Below are positions 34,258 through 42,682 of a stretch of 64,000 nucleotides of DNA, piece after piece. Every line of letters starts with the position of its first letter. The stretch's first letter is position 1. Source of the stretch: Planctomycetaceae bacterium. GTDB lineage: Bacteria; Planctomycetota; Planctomycetia; Pirellulales; Pirellulaceae. The DNA lies in contig JACKHM010000002.1 of assembly GCA_020638995.1 (NCBI GenBank), positions 1,116,001 to 1,180,000 on the forward strand, in the 5' to 3' direction. The notes beneath the pieces are model-generated. The model was not told the DNA's origin. It did not search any database and worked only from the letters and a program-made list of their open reading frames with translations. A program made the position numbers and the translations under genes.

Positions 34258-36492
34258 CTAGTTCCCATCCTGCCATTCCAGCAAATCCCATCGCAGTCCG
34301 CCGTCGTCCGGATGCGCTTCGAACAGCGGCTTCGTCCAATCATGCCAGTGATAGCTGACATTCGCCGGGTCGGGTTGTATGGTCAACTTCGGTTGATAGT
34401 CAAGACCATGATTCGCTTGCAGCCATACCGGAAAATAGGGTACTGCGGACGAAGCACTCAGCTGTGCCAAAAACTCCTTGTGGCGTGAGTCCCACCAGAA
34501 TGATGACTGATCCCACTCGCTACGTCCGGCAACCTCCAATTCGCCCACAACAACTTGGCCCGTCAGATTCATCGTCGTAGATTGCTTGCCTTGAAAGCAT
34601 TGCAAATCGTCCCACGCCATCACCAATCCGTTCAGCGAACTGCTGCTGCCATCATAGATCTCCACATCGTCGCGCGCCATCACTGAAGGCAGTTGATATA
34701 TGGTGCTGTCACCGTACAGCGCGGGAAGCGAGATGGGGGCCACTTTGATTCCAGTGCCTCGTATCTCGATTCGGCCCGAAATCCCCGAATCGTAGACCAA
34801 CAACGTACCTTGAATCGTGACATTGTCGTTAACGACTAATTGTGATTCGCGTTTGACCAGACCCAGCGGATTGGTCTTCGGGTCAGGTAGAAACTTCGCA
34901 TTGGTCAGCGACGAGCTGAGTGCGGTCGGATAATACGACTTCCCGCCGGGATACAGCCGATAAGAACTAACATTGCCCGGATGGCTCACCGGCAAGTTTC
35001 CGTTGCCCACAGATACATCGGTCAACGTCACATTCGAGTCGACCTCGATCAACCTTCGTTGGTGGCTCGACGTCAATGATCGGGGTGCAGCGATAGGGCC
35101 CGTCATCGGCCGGCAGTCGCCTTCACCGGCAACTCGCATCGCCTCCAGATCACGCAACAGTCTGGCACGCGGGCTGCCGGATGGGTTGTTTCCGATGGAA
35201 GCTCGAACGGTCGAGCTCGTCCTGATCGATCCAGACTTGTATCGCCAACCAACCAACTGGCCGTCTTTGTACAGCTGCATCGTATTCCCATCGTAAACAG
35301 CAGCGACAAATGTCCATGTATTGGTGCTCAGATCACCGGCGCTGGCGTAAAGGACGTCTGTTCCTCCGTTGTCTGTCTTCAGCCGAAAACGCAGGCGTTT
35401 GTGACCAAAGACATCGATTGTGCTTAACATCCAATAGTGGTCGCTATCGTCGATGCCCGTAGATTTAGACAGAATGCGTCCATCGGAATGCCCAAAGTCA
35501 TCGACTTTGATCCACGCCATGATCGTCATCGCACTGCCGCTGACGTTAACAGGGCCCACGTCAACATGATCGTCGTACCCGTCAAAGATTGCCGCCCCCG
35601 AACCGCCGTGCGGCGATGAGGGTTTACCGCCGGCCGTACTTCCTTCGTAGCGACCGTGATAGTTCCCTAACTCGTCCACCGCGATCGTAGCACCACTCGA
35701 TTCGTCAAAGCGCCACCAAGCCACGGGATTCGCTGCGGATAGTGACGAGATCGTCTGCAATGTCAGCGATCCGGATTGGACCGCTTCTAACACCGCAGCA
35801 CTCGCTGACGCCCCCAAGATCATCACCTCGTCGATTACGCCATCAAACGGCTTGTCATCACCGTCGCCAGGGTAGTCCGTGAGATAGTTGATTTGATTCT
35901 GTGCGTAGATGGCTCCGTCGATGTGAACTGGATACTCGATATCGACTTCGCGCCCGCTACCCGTTCCCGTTTGATAGACAGTGTATGGTTTGAGTGTGGA
36001 CCAATTGCCGGGTGGATCGGATAGCTTACGTCGTACGAGCTGCACGACGGATCGGACTTGATGAGTCGTTTGAATCTGTGGATTTGCTGGATCGACGACG
36101 CTGCCAATGGCAGTGATCGTCACTCGAAACGGATACTCAGCGTAATCCGGGTCGGTTATCGCAAGCGAGCTATCACCGGTTTCGAACGAGACCGCATAAG
36201 TCGATCCGTCTCCCAGACTGCCGCTCAGGCCAACGTCCACTCCTCCCCACGTCGGGTCGTTGATCGCCCGGAGTGCGACGCTCATCGCCGTCATCGCGGC
36301 TTGGCGCGCCGTCGCCCGGTGGCTCGAGTTGCGTTCGGTTTGTTCTACCGAGGCCTGTGTACGCAACATGGCGTACGACAGTGCCAGCGTCATCGAAACC
36401 AGCGCGAGCACCAAGATCACACTCACGCCACGTCTTGATCGTCGGCATCGAGCGGCCGAAACGAGCACACATCGATTTTCGCGGCTGACCAT
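34258..36492 (-). CDS. PilX/GspK-like minor pseudopilin with an inserted LamG domain
   Basis: The 744-residue protein has a basic leader and a pilin-type hydrophobic helix (RRGVSVILVLALVSMTLALSYAMLR, about 20-45), like PilX or GspK. The pilin body runs to about residue 210 and resumes at about 442 ('ARLLRDLEAMRVAGEG'). Between them lies a concanavalin-like LamG domain: 'VAWWRFDESSGATIAVDELGNYHGRYEG', 'FDGYDDHVDV', 'MTIMAWIKV' and 'WTFVAAVYDGNTMQLYKDGQLVG'. The segment FDGVIDEVMIL, which normally ends such domains, precedes the core here (216-226). The gene begins at the base after the J-like gene stop. It may be a minor tip pseudopilin whose LamG part binds glycans. Confidence 0.8.
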   Translation of the reverse strand: MVSRENRCVLVSAARCRRSRRGVSVILVLALVSMTLALSYAMLRTQASVEQTERNSSHRATARQAAMTAMSVALRAINDPTWGGVDVGLSGSLGDGSTYAVSFETGDSSLAITDPDYAEYPFRVTITAIGSVVDPANPQIQTTHQVRSVVQLVRRKLSDPPGNWSTLKPYTVYQTGTGSGREVDIEYPVHIDGAIYAQNQINYLTDYPGDGDDKPFDGVIDEVMILGASASAAVLEAVQSGSLTLQTISSLSAANPVAWWRFDESSGATIAVDELGNYHGRYEGSTAGGKPSSPHGGSGAAIFDGYDDHVDVGPVNVSGSAMTIMAWIKVDDFGHSDGRILSKSTGIDDSDHYWMLSTIDVFGHKRLRFRLKTDNGGTDVLYASAGDLSTNTWTFVAAVYDGNTMQLYKDGQLVGWRYKSGSIRTSSTVRASIGNNPSGSPRARLLRDLEAMRVAGEGDCRPMTGPIAAPRSLTSSHQRRLIEVDSNVTLTDVSVGNGNLPVSHPGNVSSYRLYPGGKSYYPTALSSSLTNAKFLPDPKTNPLGLVKRESQLVVNDNVTIQGTLLVYDSGISGRIEIRGTGIKVAPISLPALYGDSTIYQLPSVMARDDVEIYDGSSSSLNGLVMAWDDLQCFQGKQSTTMNLTGQVVVGELEVAGRSEWDQSSFWWDSRHKEFLAQLSASSAVPYFPVWLQANHGLDYQPKLTIQPDPANVSYHWHDWTKPLFEAHPDDGGLRWDLLEWQDGN

Positions 36493-37395
36493 CTAACGCT
36501 CCAACTGATAATAGATGGCGGTGGATCCAAAGAACGGGATCGCAGCTTGCTTGTCATTCGAATCGATGTCCCCCGGTCGCAATTGCAACTCGATCCGGCA
36601 GAGAGCCTGGCGCTGGCCGGTCGTGGCGCCGTAAACGCCCAAAACCCATGGCAAGTTCGCCCAAGCCGTCGAGCCTGATTTGTAGGACTGCCATTCGCTA
36701 GCCGACGGTCGCAGGACTTGCTCGAAGCGGATACATGCTCGTTTACCGAGCGATTGTCCCGATGAAGTTGTGACTTCGGCAGTTCGCATCAAGTCTGTCA
36801 ATACCGCCGTGCTTGTTCCGTATCCATAATCGTAGTCGTAATAGGCCATGCTCTTCATCATCGAAATCAAGTCCGCCCATTCGTCAACATTCGCAATCGG
36901 CGGTACCTGGCTTGGATCGGTTGAATCTCGCATCTCCAGCAGCCGCGACGCATCACCGTCGGCGGGCGAGAAGACGACCAACTCATTGACCCGCGGAAGA
37001 CCAGAGGGATCAATGGGTTCGCCCTTCGGATTCCAAACAACGAGTGTGTCCGGAAAGGTCGCTCCATTGATCGTTTGGCTCATAACAATAAACCCGGGAA
37101 ACTGTTCGTTCGCCGTCGCACCTAGCAAGGCACGCTCGATACGCTCGATCGCGACTTGGCCGTGTTGCAGCGCCTCGCCACGCCCAATTTGCTGTTCGTT
37201 GGAAATCTGAACTGTCGTCGCTAACGCGGCCATCGTTGTCGCCAGCAGTGCCATTACGGCCGAAACCATTAACAGCTCGACAAGCGTAAACGCACAACGC
37301 TTCCGATCTCGAAAACAACGAACCCGTGGCTGAATTCTTAAAATGTTAGCTGCACCCTTTAGCTGGCCGCTAGTTGATTGGTGGAACATATCCAT
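36493..37395 (-). CDS. J-like (PilW/GspJ-like) pseudopilin
   Basis: The 300-residue protein carries a long leader (about 35 residues, rich in Arg) before the prepilin motif A-FTLVELLMVSAVMALLA. A prepilin peptidase would cut before the Phe and methylate it. The body is consistent with the PilW/GspJ group of minor pseudopilins ('GRGEALQHGQVAIERIERALLGA', 'LVVFSPADGDASRLLE'). A Tyr-rich stretch 'YYDYDYGYG' occurs near residue 195. The start at 37395 overlaps the end of the I-like gene by 26 bases. Its stop is directly adjacent to the PilX/LamG gene start. Confidence 0.8.
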   Translation of the reverse strand: MDMFHQSTSGQLKGAANILRIQPRVRCFRDRKRCAFTLVELLMVSAVMALLATTMAALATTVQISNEQQIGRGEALQHGQVAIERIERALLGATANEQFPGFIVMSQTINGATFPDTLVVWNPKGEPIDPSGLPRVNELVVFSPADGDASRLLEMRDSTDPSQVPPIANVDEWADLISMMKSMAYYDYDYGYGTSTAVLTDLMRTAEVTTSSGQSLGKRACIRFEQVLRPSASEWQSYKSGSTAWANLPWVLGVYGATTGQRQALCRIELQLRPGDIDSNDKQAAIPFFGSTAIYYQLER

Positions 37396-37978
37396 AGACT
37401 CGCCTTACCGTTGCCAGTCGCCGCACGCTGCCGTCGTCATTATGCTTTCCCACGGTGACTTCCAACGCGCGGAAATCACTGGTGTTCGATCCCGAGAGAT
37501 TCTGCGACAAGTCATTCGGATTCGCGTAGTGCATCCGGATCGCGACTTCCCAATTGTCGAAGTAGTCGTCACGCAACTGGAAATTAGTATGTCTCGTGCC
37601 GCCCGCACCATCGCCTTGCCCCAATTCAATCGCCCACGGATCCCGGAGCGGGCGGGACGAATAGTTATTGAAATCATCCGAGTCATCAAACAGAATTCGC
37701 TTCTGCGGCGTCGATATCTCGTGCGATCCCGCTGACAGCGGATATTGGTAAGGCGAAGCACCGGCCGCACCGTATCGTCTTCCCATTACTTCGTCGACGA
37801 TCTGATTCGCAATTCCCCGGGCGATATTCTGCTCGAACGCCAAGTCCGACGAATCCATGGACGTTTGGGTCGCCAGCAGCAATGCGGAACCCGCCAATGC
37901 GATCAATGTAATCGCGACCATGGCTTCGACGAGCGTGAAGCCGCCATTACCGGATGATCTTTGCGCCGCACAGGTCAT
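37370..37978 (-). CDS. I-like pseudopilin
   Basis: Read from the ATG at 37978, the protein has 202 residues and a 13-residue leader (MTCAAQRSSGNGG) ahead of the prepilin motif G-FTLVEAMVAITLIALAG. The same frame is open to 38356, but that adds a 126-residue stretch without family character. The rest resembles GspI/PilV minor pseudopilins ('SALLLATQTSMDSSDLAFEQNIARGIANQIVDEVM'). It is the first gene of the pilus/secretion cluster in transcription order. No clear promoter was found upstream. The last 26 bases overlap the next gene. Confidence 0.78.
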   Translation of the reverse strand: MTCAAQRSSGNGGFTLVEAMVAITLIALAGSALLLATQTSMDSSDLAFEQNIARGIANQIVDEVMGRRYGAAGASPYQYPLSAGSHEISTPQKRILFDDSDDFNNYSSRPLRDPWAIELGQGDGAGGTRHTNFQLRDDYFDNWEVAIRMHYANPNDLSQNLSGSNTSDFRALEVTVGKHNDDGSVRRLATVRRVYGYVPPIN

Positions 37979-38424
37979 GACGAATTCCGATGAAGCATAA
38001 AAAAACGCGGCAGGGTCCCCATTAGCTCCCAGCTCCCCACCGCGCGTCGCGCCCAGGCCCCTCCCCAGAGACGAGGGCACGTAAAAGAATAGGTCGCGCG
38101 GTCGCAGCGTCAAATTCAGTCGATTGGTTCCGCCTGGGATGTTGCGAAAATGCATCATGTCGCATGCCGACAACACAACTCCGAGGGGTGATGTTGTCGA
38201 CGGCGCCCCAACTGCATGCCAAAGTAGGTCTGCTGTGCGGACCCAAACGATATGATGTCCACTCGGCCGCCCCTGCAATCGCACCGACGAGCTACAACCC
38301 ACATAAGGCTTACCACTTGGAAAGTGGTGGCTACACGGAGGCGTGCCTTCGCGCATGAGTGCGAATGGGTTAGTGTAGGGGCCGTCGCCATTTGCTATCT
38401 CAGGTTTTGCGAAAGCGCCGCTTG
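37979..38424. other. Intergenic region between the pilus cluster and the peptide importer
   Basis: These 446 bases separate divergent operons. The open frame reaching 38356 on the minus strand is an upstream extension of the I-like gene without a start signal. A pyrimidine-rich stretch lies at about 38026-38065. No convincing promoter pair, palindrome or RNA structure was recognised, though regulation of both operons must lie here. Confidence 0.5.
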
Positions 38425-40002
38425 ATGGTTACAAAACGCCTCCTCGTGCTCATTGCCTCAGTAGTGCTTGTCGGTTGCGGTTCGCATCCGCCTGGCAAGC
38501 CGAGTAATACGTTGATCTACGGACGCGGGGAAGACTCGAAGACGCTTGATCCGATCAATGGCGAGACAGGCGAAACGGTCAAGGTACTGGTGAATCTGTA
38601 CGACAATCTGGTGGCGTTTAGAGACGACTCCACGGAAGTGGAACCCGCGCTCGCTACGTCCTGGGAAACCTCGGAAGACGGATTGAAGTGGACATTCCAC
38701 TTACGAGAGGGTGTTCGTTTTCACGACGGCACGCCTGTCGATGCCGAAGCCATCATCTTTAGCCTCAATCGACTGCGGCAAGACGACAATCCAAATGTTT
38801 CCGACCCGGCGAGACCTTACAAACCCAATTTTGCCGTGATCAAGGACATTCGCGCCGTCGATCCGTCAACGGTCGAGTTCGAGCTCCGAGAATCAAGCGC
38901 TGTTTTCCTCAACAACCTCGCGATGTTTCCCGCGGGGATCGTCAGTCCTACGGCTGTGAAGAAACTTGGAAAGAACTTCTCGACCAATCCCGTCGGCACT
39001 GGACCGTTTCGATTTGAACGATGGATTCGAGATCAGCAACTCGTCCTTGCGGCAAACGAACAGCATTGGCGAGGCCGGCCGAACCTTGACCGCGTCGTTT
39101 TCGTTCCCGTTTCGGAGAGTGCGACGCGGATTCAACAGCTCGTCCGCGGCGAGATACACATCGCCGACAATCTGCCTCCGGCGGAAGTCGACGCTTTGGC
39201 AAAGCAGCCTGGTTTGACAGTCGTCGAAGAGATTTCGATGAACGTCGCTTATCTCGCGATGCAAATGGACAAACCACCGCTGGATGATGTCCGCGTCCGC
39301 CAAGCCATCGCCAGAGCATTGGACAAACAGGCCCTTATCCGAGTTGCTTACGTCGGCCACGCGGAATCGGCCGTCAATCTTTTGCCAAAGGCCATGTGGG
39401 GACACAACGACGATATACGGGACCGCCCATTCGATACCGAGGCAAGTCGCGAATTGCTTCAGGCCGCTGCCGATGACAAGGGCTTTGAATTGCCACTCAC
39501 ACTCAGTCTGGCCGTCATGTCCGAACCACGCCCCTACATGGAACAACCGCTGCAAGTCGCCGCGTTCGTAAAAGATTCCCTGGCGGAAATCGGGATCAAC
39601 TTGACCATTGAACCCAAACCAGTGACACCGCATTTCGCGAAGATGATGCGAGGCGATTATCAGATCGGCCTTGCAGGCTGGACAACCGACAATGGCGATC
39701 CTGACAACTTTCTGTACTCGCTGCTCGACTTGGAGAACATCAGCGATAGCGGCAACAACATGAGCCATTATCGCAACGAAGAAGTCCATGAACTGCTACT
39801 TGCAGCTCAACGCGAGCTCGATCAAGACAAGCGGCTGAGTCTTTACAAGAAGGTGCAAGAGCTGGTCTTTATCGATGCACCGATCGTGCCCTTGGTCAGC
39901 ACCAAGCAGCGTGCGGTTCACACGTCGCGTCTCAAGGACTATCGCCTACATCCGGCGATGCTGATTCGATTGAGAAAAGCACGATTCGAGGATGTGCGGT
40001 GA
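38425..40002 (+). CDS. Peptide ABC transporter substrate-binding lipoprotein (DppA/OppA-like)
   Basis: The start at 38425 gives 525 residues with a lipoprotein signal (MVTKRLLVLIASVVLVGC, Cys18). A TTG at 38392 adds 11 residues and is less likely. The rest is a family-5 extracellular solute-binding protein: 'TLDPINGETGETVKVLVNLYDNLV', 'WTFHLREGVRFHDGTPVDAEAIIFSLNRL', 'NPVGTGPFRFERW' and 'VRQAIARALDKQALI' are all characteristic. Family members bind di- or oligopeptides, nickel or some glycosides outside the inner membrane. The stop overlaps the GTG of the permease gene (GTGA), so the two are translationally coupled. Confidence 0.92.
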   Translation: MVTKRLLVLIASVVLVGCGSHPPGKPSNTLIYGRGEDSKTLDPINGETGETVKVLVNLYDNLVAFRDDSTEVEPALATSWETSEDGLKWTFHLREGVRFHDGTPVDAEAIIFSLNRLRQDDNPNVSDPARPYKPNFAVIKDIRAVDPSTVEFELRESSAVFLNNLAMFPAGIVSPTAVKKLGKNFSTNPVGTGPFRFERWIRDQQLVLAANEQHWRGRPNLDRVVFVPVSESATRIQQLVRGEIHIADNLPPAEVDALAKQPGLTVVEEISMNVAYLAMQMDKPPLDDVRVRQAIARALDKQALIRVAYVGHAESAVNLLPKAMWGHNDDIRDRPFDTEASRELLQAAADDKGFELPLTLSLAVMSEPRPYMEQPLQVAAFVKDSLAEIGINLTIEPKPVTPHFAKMMRGDYQIGLAGWTTDNGDPDNFLYSLLDLENISDSGNNMSHYRNEEVHELLLAAQRELDQDKRLSLYKKVQELVFIDAPIVPLVSTKQRAVHTSRLKDYRLHPAMLIRLRKARFEDVR

Positions 40003-41000
40003 CCGGATTTCTCGCGCGGCGACTATTCCACGCACTGGTAACGATGGTTGTGGCGGTTTCGTTGATCTTCATCGCCATGCGCATGTTGCCGGGCAATCCG
40101 CTGCTCGCCAGATTCGGTCAGCATCCCGACGCGGAACAGATGCAGCGGATCATTCACGAACAGGGCTGGGACAAACCAATCTTGTCACAGCTTGGACAGT
40201 TCTTGCACCAGATAGCAACCACCGGAGACTTTGGCGAATCGATTTCGCGAAGTAACGAAAACGTCAGCGACGAGTTGTCGCGTCGCATTCCCGCGACCAT
40301 CGAGCTAACCGTCATGGCGATGCTGCTTGCGATACCACTCGGTATTGCATTCGGTATCGCAGCCGCCGTCTGGAGAAATCGCTGGCCCGATCGCCTGTGT
40401 ATGGCTGGCGCAATGATCGGGGTGAGTGTGCCTGTGTTCTTTCTGGGCATCTGCCTCCGCGCACTTTTTACCGGCATGCCAATTGGCTTTCGGCTCCCGG
40501 CATTCGAGCTTGATTTTGAGCCAATCACCGAGTTCTACCTGCTCGATACGTTATTGCAGCGACGATTCGACCTATTTCGTACTGCTGTGAAACACGTCTG
40601 CCTGCCTGCGCTGGCGCTCAGTTCGATTCCAATGTCCATCATCGCTCGCATTACGCGCAGCAGCATGCTCGAAGTGCTTGGAGCCGACTTCGTCAGAACA
40701 GGGCGGGCAAAAGGTGCCTCGAAATGGCGCGTCGTACTTCGCCACGCGTTGCCGAATGCCGCAGCTCCGATCGTTAACATCGCCGGCTTTCAAATCGGCG
40801 TGCTGCTCTCTGGCGCGGTGTTGACCGAAACGGTCTTCGATTGGCCCGGCATGGGGAAGTATGTCGTCGATGCCGTACGCGAGAACGACTATGTGATTGT
40901 GCAAGCTGGAGCTTTTGTCATTGCGACAATTTTTGTGACTGCCAACCTGATCGTTGATCTGCTATATCTATGGCTCGACCCTCGTGTGCGAATTTCGTAA
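39999..41000 (+). CDS. Peptide ABC transporter permease, DppB-like
   Basis: The 333-residue permease starts with a GTG overlapping the previous stop. It has six membrane segments and the BPD_transp_1 'EAA' loop: 'VRTGRAKGASKWRVVLRHALPNAAAPIVN'. The N-terminus 'LARRLFHALVTMVVAVSLIFIAMRMLPGNPLL' is typical of DppB/OppB. Together with the DppC-like permease it makes the transmembrane path of the importer. The gene is followed nine bases later by the second permease. Confidence 0.92.
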   Translation: MTGFLARRLFHALVTMVVAVSLIFIAMRMLPGNPLLARFGQHPDAEQMQRIIHEQGWDKPILSQLGQFLHQIATTGDFGESISRSNENVSDELSRRIPATIELTVMAMLLAIPLGIAFGIAAAVWRNRWPDRLCMAGAMIGVSVPVFFLGICLRALFTGMPIGFRLPAFELDFEPITEFYLLDTLLQRRFDLFRTAVKHVCLPALALSSIPMSIIARITRSSMLEVLGADFVRTGRAKGASKWRVVLRHALPNAAAPIVNIAGFQIGVLLSGAVLTETVFDWPGMGKYVVDAVRENDYVIVQAGAFVIATIFVTANLIVDLLYLWLDPRVRIS

Positions 41001-41009
41001 AGGGTCGCG

Positions 41010-41876
41010 ATGAAACCAAGCCACACTATCGAATCACCTCAGCACCGGACGTGGGTACGATTGCGGAAAAACAACTCCGCCCGGACAGGGGCTGTGGTAG
41101 TAGCTGGTTTCGTGATGATGGCGATATTCTGTCGGCTCACGGCTCCGTACACACCCGACTCACGCGACACAGCTGTAGCGGCCCCCTCCGGACCGAGCAC
41201 CGCGCACTGGCTGGGTGTCGACGCCAACGAAAAGGATGTGCTGTCGCGCGTCATGTACGGATCGCGACTATCGCTCTTTGCCGGATTGATCTCAATCGTC
41301 TTGGCGGTCTCGATTGGTGCCCCGGCCGGTTTGGTCTCAGGCTACTTCGGAGGCTGGATCGAAACGATCATCATGCGAAGTATCGACGTTGCACTCGCCT
41401 TTCCAAGCATCTTGATCGCTTTGCTGGTCGCGACCGCCTATAAGCCAGGATGGGCAGCCGTCATCATCGCCGTGGGATTGATTAATGTTCCCGTGTTCGC
41501 GCGTCAAGTGCGCGTAACTGTACTCACGCTTCGCAATCTCGACTATGTTTTGGCAAGTCGTGCCTTGGGGGCGTCGCCGCTACACATCCTCGGTCGAGTC
41601 ATCGTTCCCGGCATCATCAATCCCGTGGTCGTCTTGGCGACGATGGGACTCGGCGCAGCGATCTTGGAGGTCGCGGGACTCTCGTTCCTCGGTGTCGGCG
41701 GCGATCCGACCGAACCGGAATGGGGCAGCATGCTAGCGCAAGCCAAAGACCACCTCGGATCGAGCATCTGGCCCGCGCTCGGGCCCGGCATCGCCATCTC
41801 GCTCGCAATTCTCGGCTTCAATCTGCTCGGTGACGGTTTGCGCGACGCTCTCGATCCACGTTTAGGAGAATCGTGA
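41010..41876 (+). CDS. Peptide ABC transporter permease, DppC-like
   Basis: The 288-residue permease starts with an ATG preceded by AAGGG. It has a long cytoplasmic N-terminus, then six membrane segments and the family loop 'VLASRALGASPLHILGRVIVPGIINPVVV', and a DppC-type end 'FNLLGDGLRDALDPRL'. It pairs with the DppB-like protein. Peptide importers usually have one or two ATPase genes (DppD, DppF) directly downstream. Here the next gene is an unrelated CxxCH protein with its own promoter, so the ATPases must come from elsewhere in the genome. Confidence 0.92.
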   Translation: MKPSHTIESPQHRTWVRLRKNNSARTGAVVVAGFVMMAIFCRLTAPYTPDSRDTAVAAPSGPSTAHWLGVDANEKDVLSRVMYGSRLSLFAGLISIVLAVSIGAPAGLVSGYFGGWIETIIMRSIDVALAFPSILIALLVATAYKPGWAAVIIAVGLINVPVFARQVRVTVLTLRNLDYVLASRALGASPLHILGRVIVPGIINPVVVLATMGLGAAILEVAGLSFLGVGGDPTEPEWGSMLAQAKDHLGSSIWPALGPGIAISLAILGFNLLGDGLRDALDPRLGES

Positions 41877-42000
41877 CCTAAAGTTTACGACCACAGTCTT
41901 CCAGAGTTTCCAAAACTTGGAAATCTCAATTCCAGGAGCGATTGTAACGCCTTGTCCGCCTTTGACTTGGCGATACAATTCGGCGGGCATGGGCGATTCC

Positions 42001-42029
42001 TTGACATGCACAGTTTGCCAGGGTTTACT
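42001..42029 (+). promoter_or_regulatory. Probable promoter of the CxxCH protein gene
   Basis: A perfect TTGACA at 42001-42006 is followed after 17 bases by TTTACT at 42024-42029 (four of six -10 consensus bases). The implied leader is about 100 bases. Together with a strong ribosome-binding site and a terminator this marks an independent transcription unit. Confidence 0.5.
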
Positions 42030-42135
42030 ATTGTGTTGTTTGGATGTCCCACCTGATGGCCCACCTTATCACCGGTGGCAATAGGTCACCGGACTCGTCC
42101 CCAGTTTTTTGTTAACCACTTGGAGGAATCACAGG

Positions 42136-42525
42136 ATGAAGAAGGCTGGAATTTTGACACTTTGTGGTGCAGTTGCTGCGATGCTTGTCGGCTTTGTCGG
42201 CACCGCAGATGCCCGCCCTGACTACAAGAAGGTCCAAGACGAGAAGTACAAAGATTCGTCAATCGCCGACGCTTTGGGCGAAGCCAAGTGCAACGCTTGC
42301 CACTTTGGCAAGAAAAAGTCTGACCGCAATGACTACGGCAAGGCTCTGATCAAAGTCGGGCTGACCGAAGAGAATTACAAGGAGAAGAAGGGCGACAAAG
42401 AAGCATTCGCAAAGGAAATCGCAGAAGCTTTGGAGAAGGTCCTTAAAGAGAAGAATGATGCTGGCGAGACGTACGGCGATCGCATCAAGGCAGGCAAGCT
42501 CCCAGGCACCAACCCTGAAGAGTAA
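42136..42525 (+). CDS. Small secreted CxxCH (possible c-type heme) protein
   Basis: The 129-residue protein starts at 42136, with GGAGG nine bases upstream; a TTG at 42109 is not needed. A signal peptide (1-26, ending ADA) is followed by a mature part very rich in Lys, Glu and Asp. A single heme-attachment-like motif, CNACH (Cys52, Cys55, His56), lies in 'GEAKCNACHFGKKKSDRNDYGKAL'. No clear distal Met ligand is seen. The remainder is helical. Such small proteins occur in planctomycetes near electron-transfer genes, but I cannot assign a role. It forms a monocistronic unit with a good promoter and a strong terminator, so it is likely abundant. Confidence 0.8.
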   Translation: MKKAGILTLCGAVAAMLVGFVGTADARPDYKKVQDEKYKDSSIADALGEAKCNACHFGKKKSDRNDYGKALIKVGLTEENYKEKKGDKEAFAKEIAEALEKVLKEKNDAGETYGDRIKAGKLPGTNPEE

Positions 42526-42555
42526 GCTGTCACGCTGTAACTGACGGATCAAGCG

Positions 42556-42590
42556 ACGGCTGAGTTTTCGGACTCAGCCGTTTCTTTTTT
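42556..42590 (+). terminator. Strong rho-independent terminator of the CxxCH protein gene
   Basis: ACGGCTGAGT at 42556-42565 pairs perfectly with ACTCAGCCGT at 42572-42581 around a six-base loop, followed by a T-rich tract to 42590. It lies 30 bases after the stop codon. Confidence 0.85.
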
Positions 42591-42682
42591 GAATCGTCCT
42601 TTCCCACGGGCTTATCTGTTGCTTCCGCTATATGCTGGCAACCTGCACTCAAGATCTGCGATAGCTCCTTTGACAAAACGCG

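Noticed and set aside
37979..38356. N-terminal extension of the I-like pseudopilin frame
   Set aside because: The first 126 residues have no pilin character, while the ATG at 37978 gives a normal short leader.
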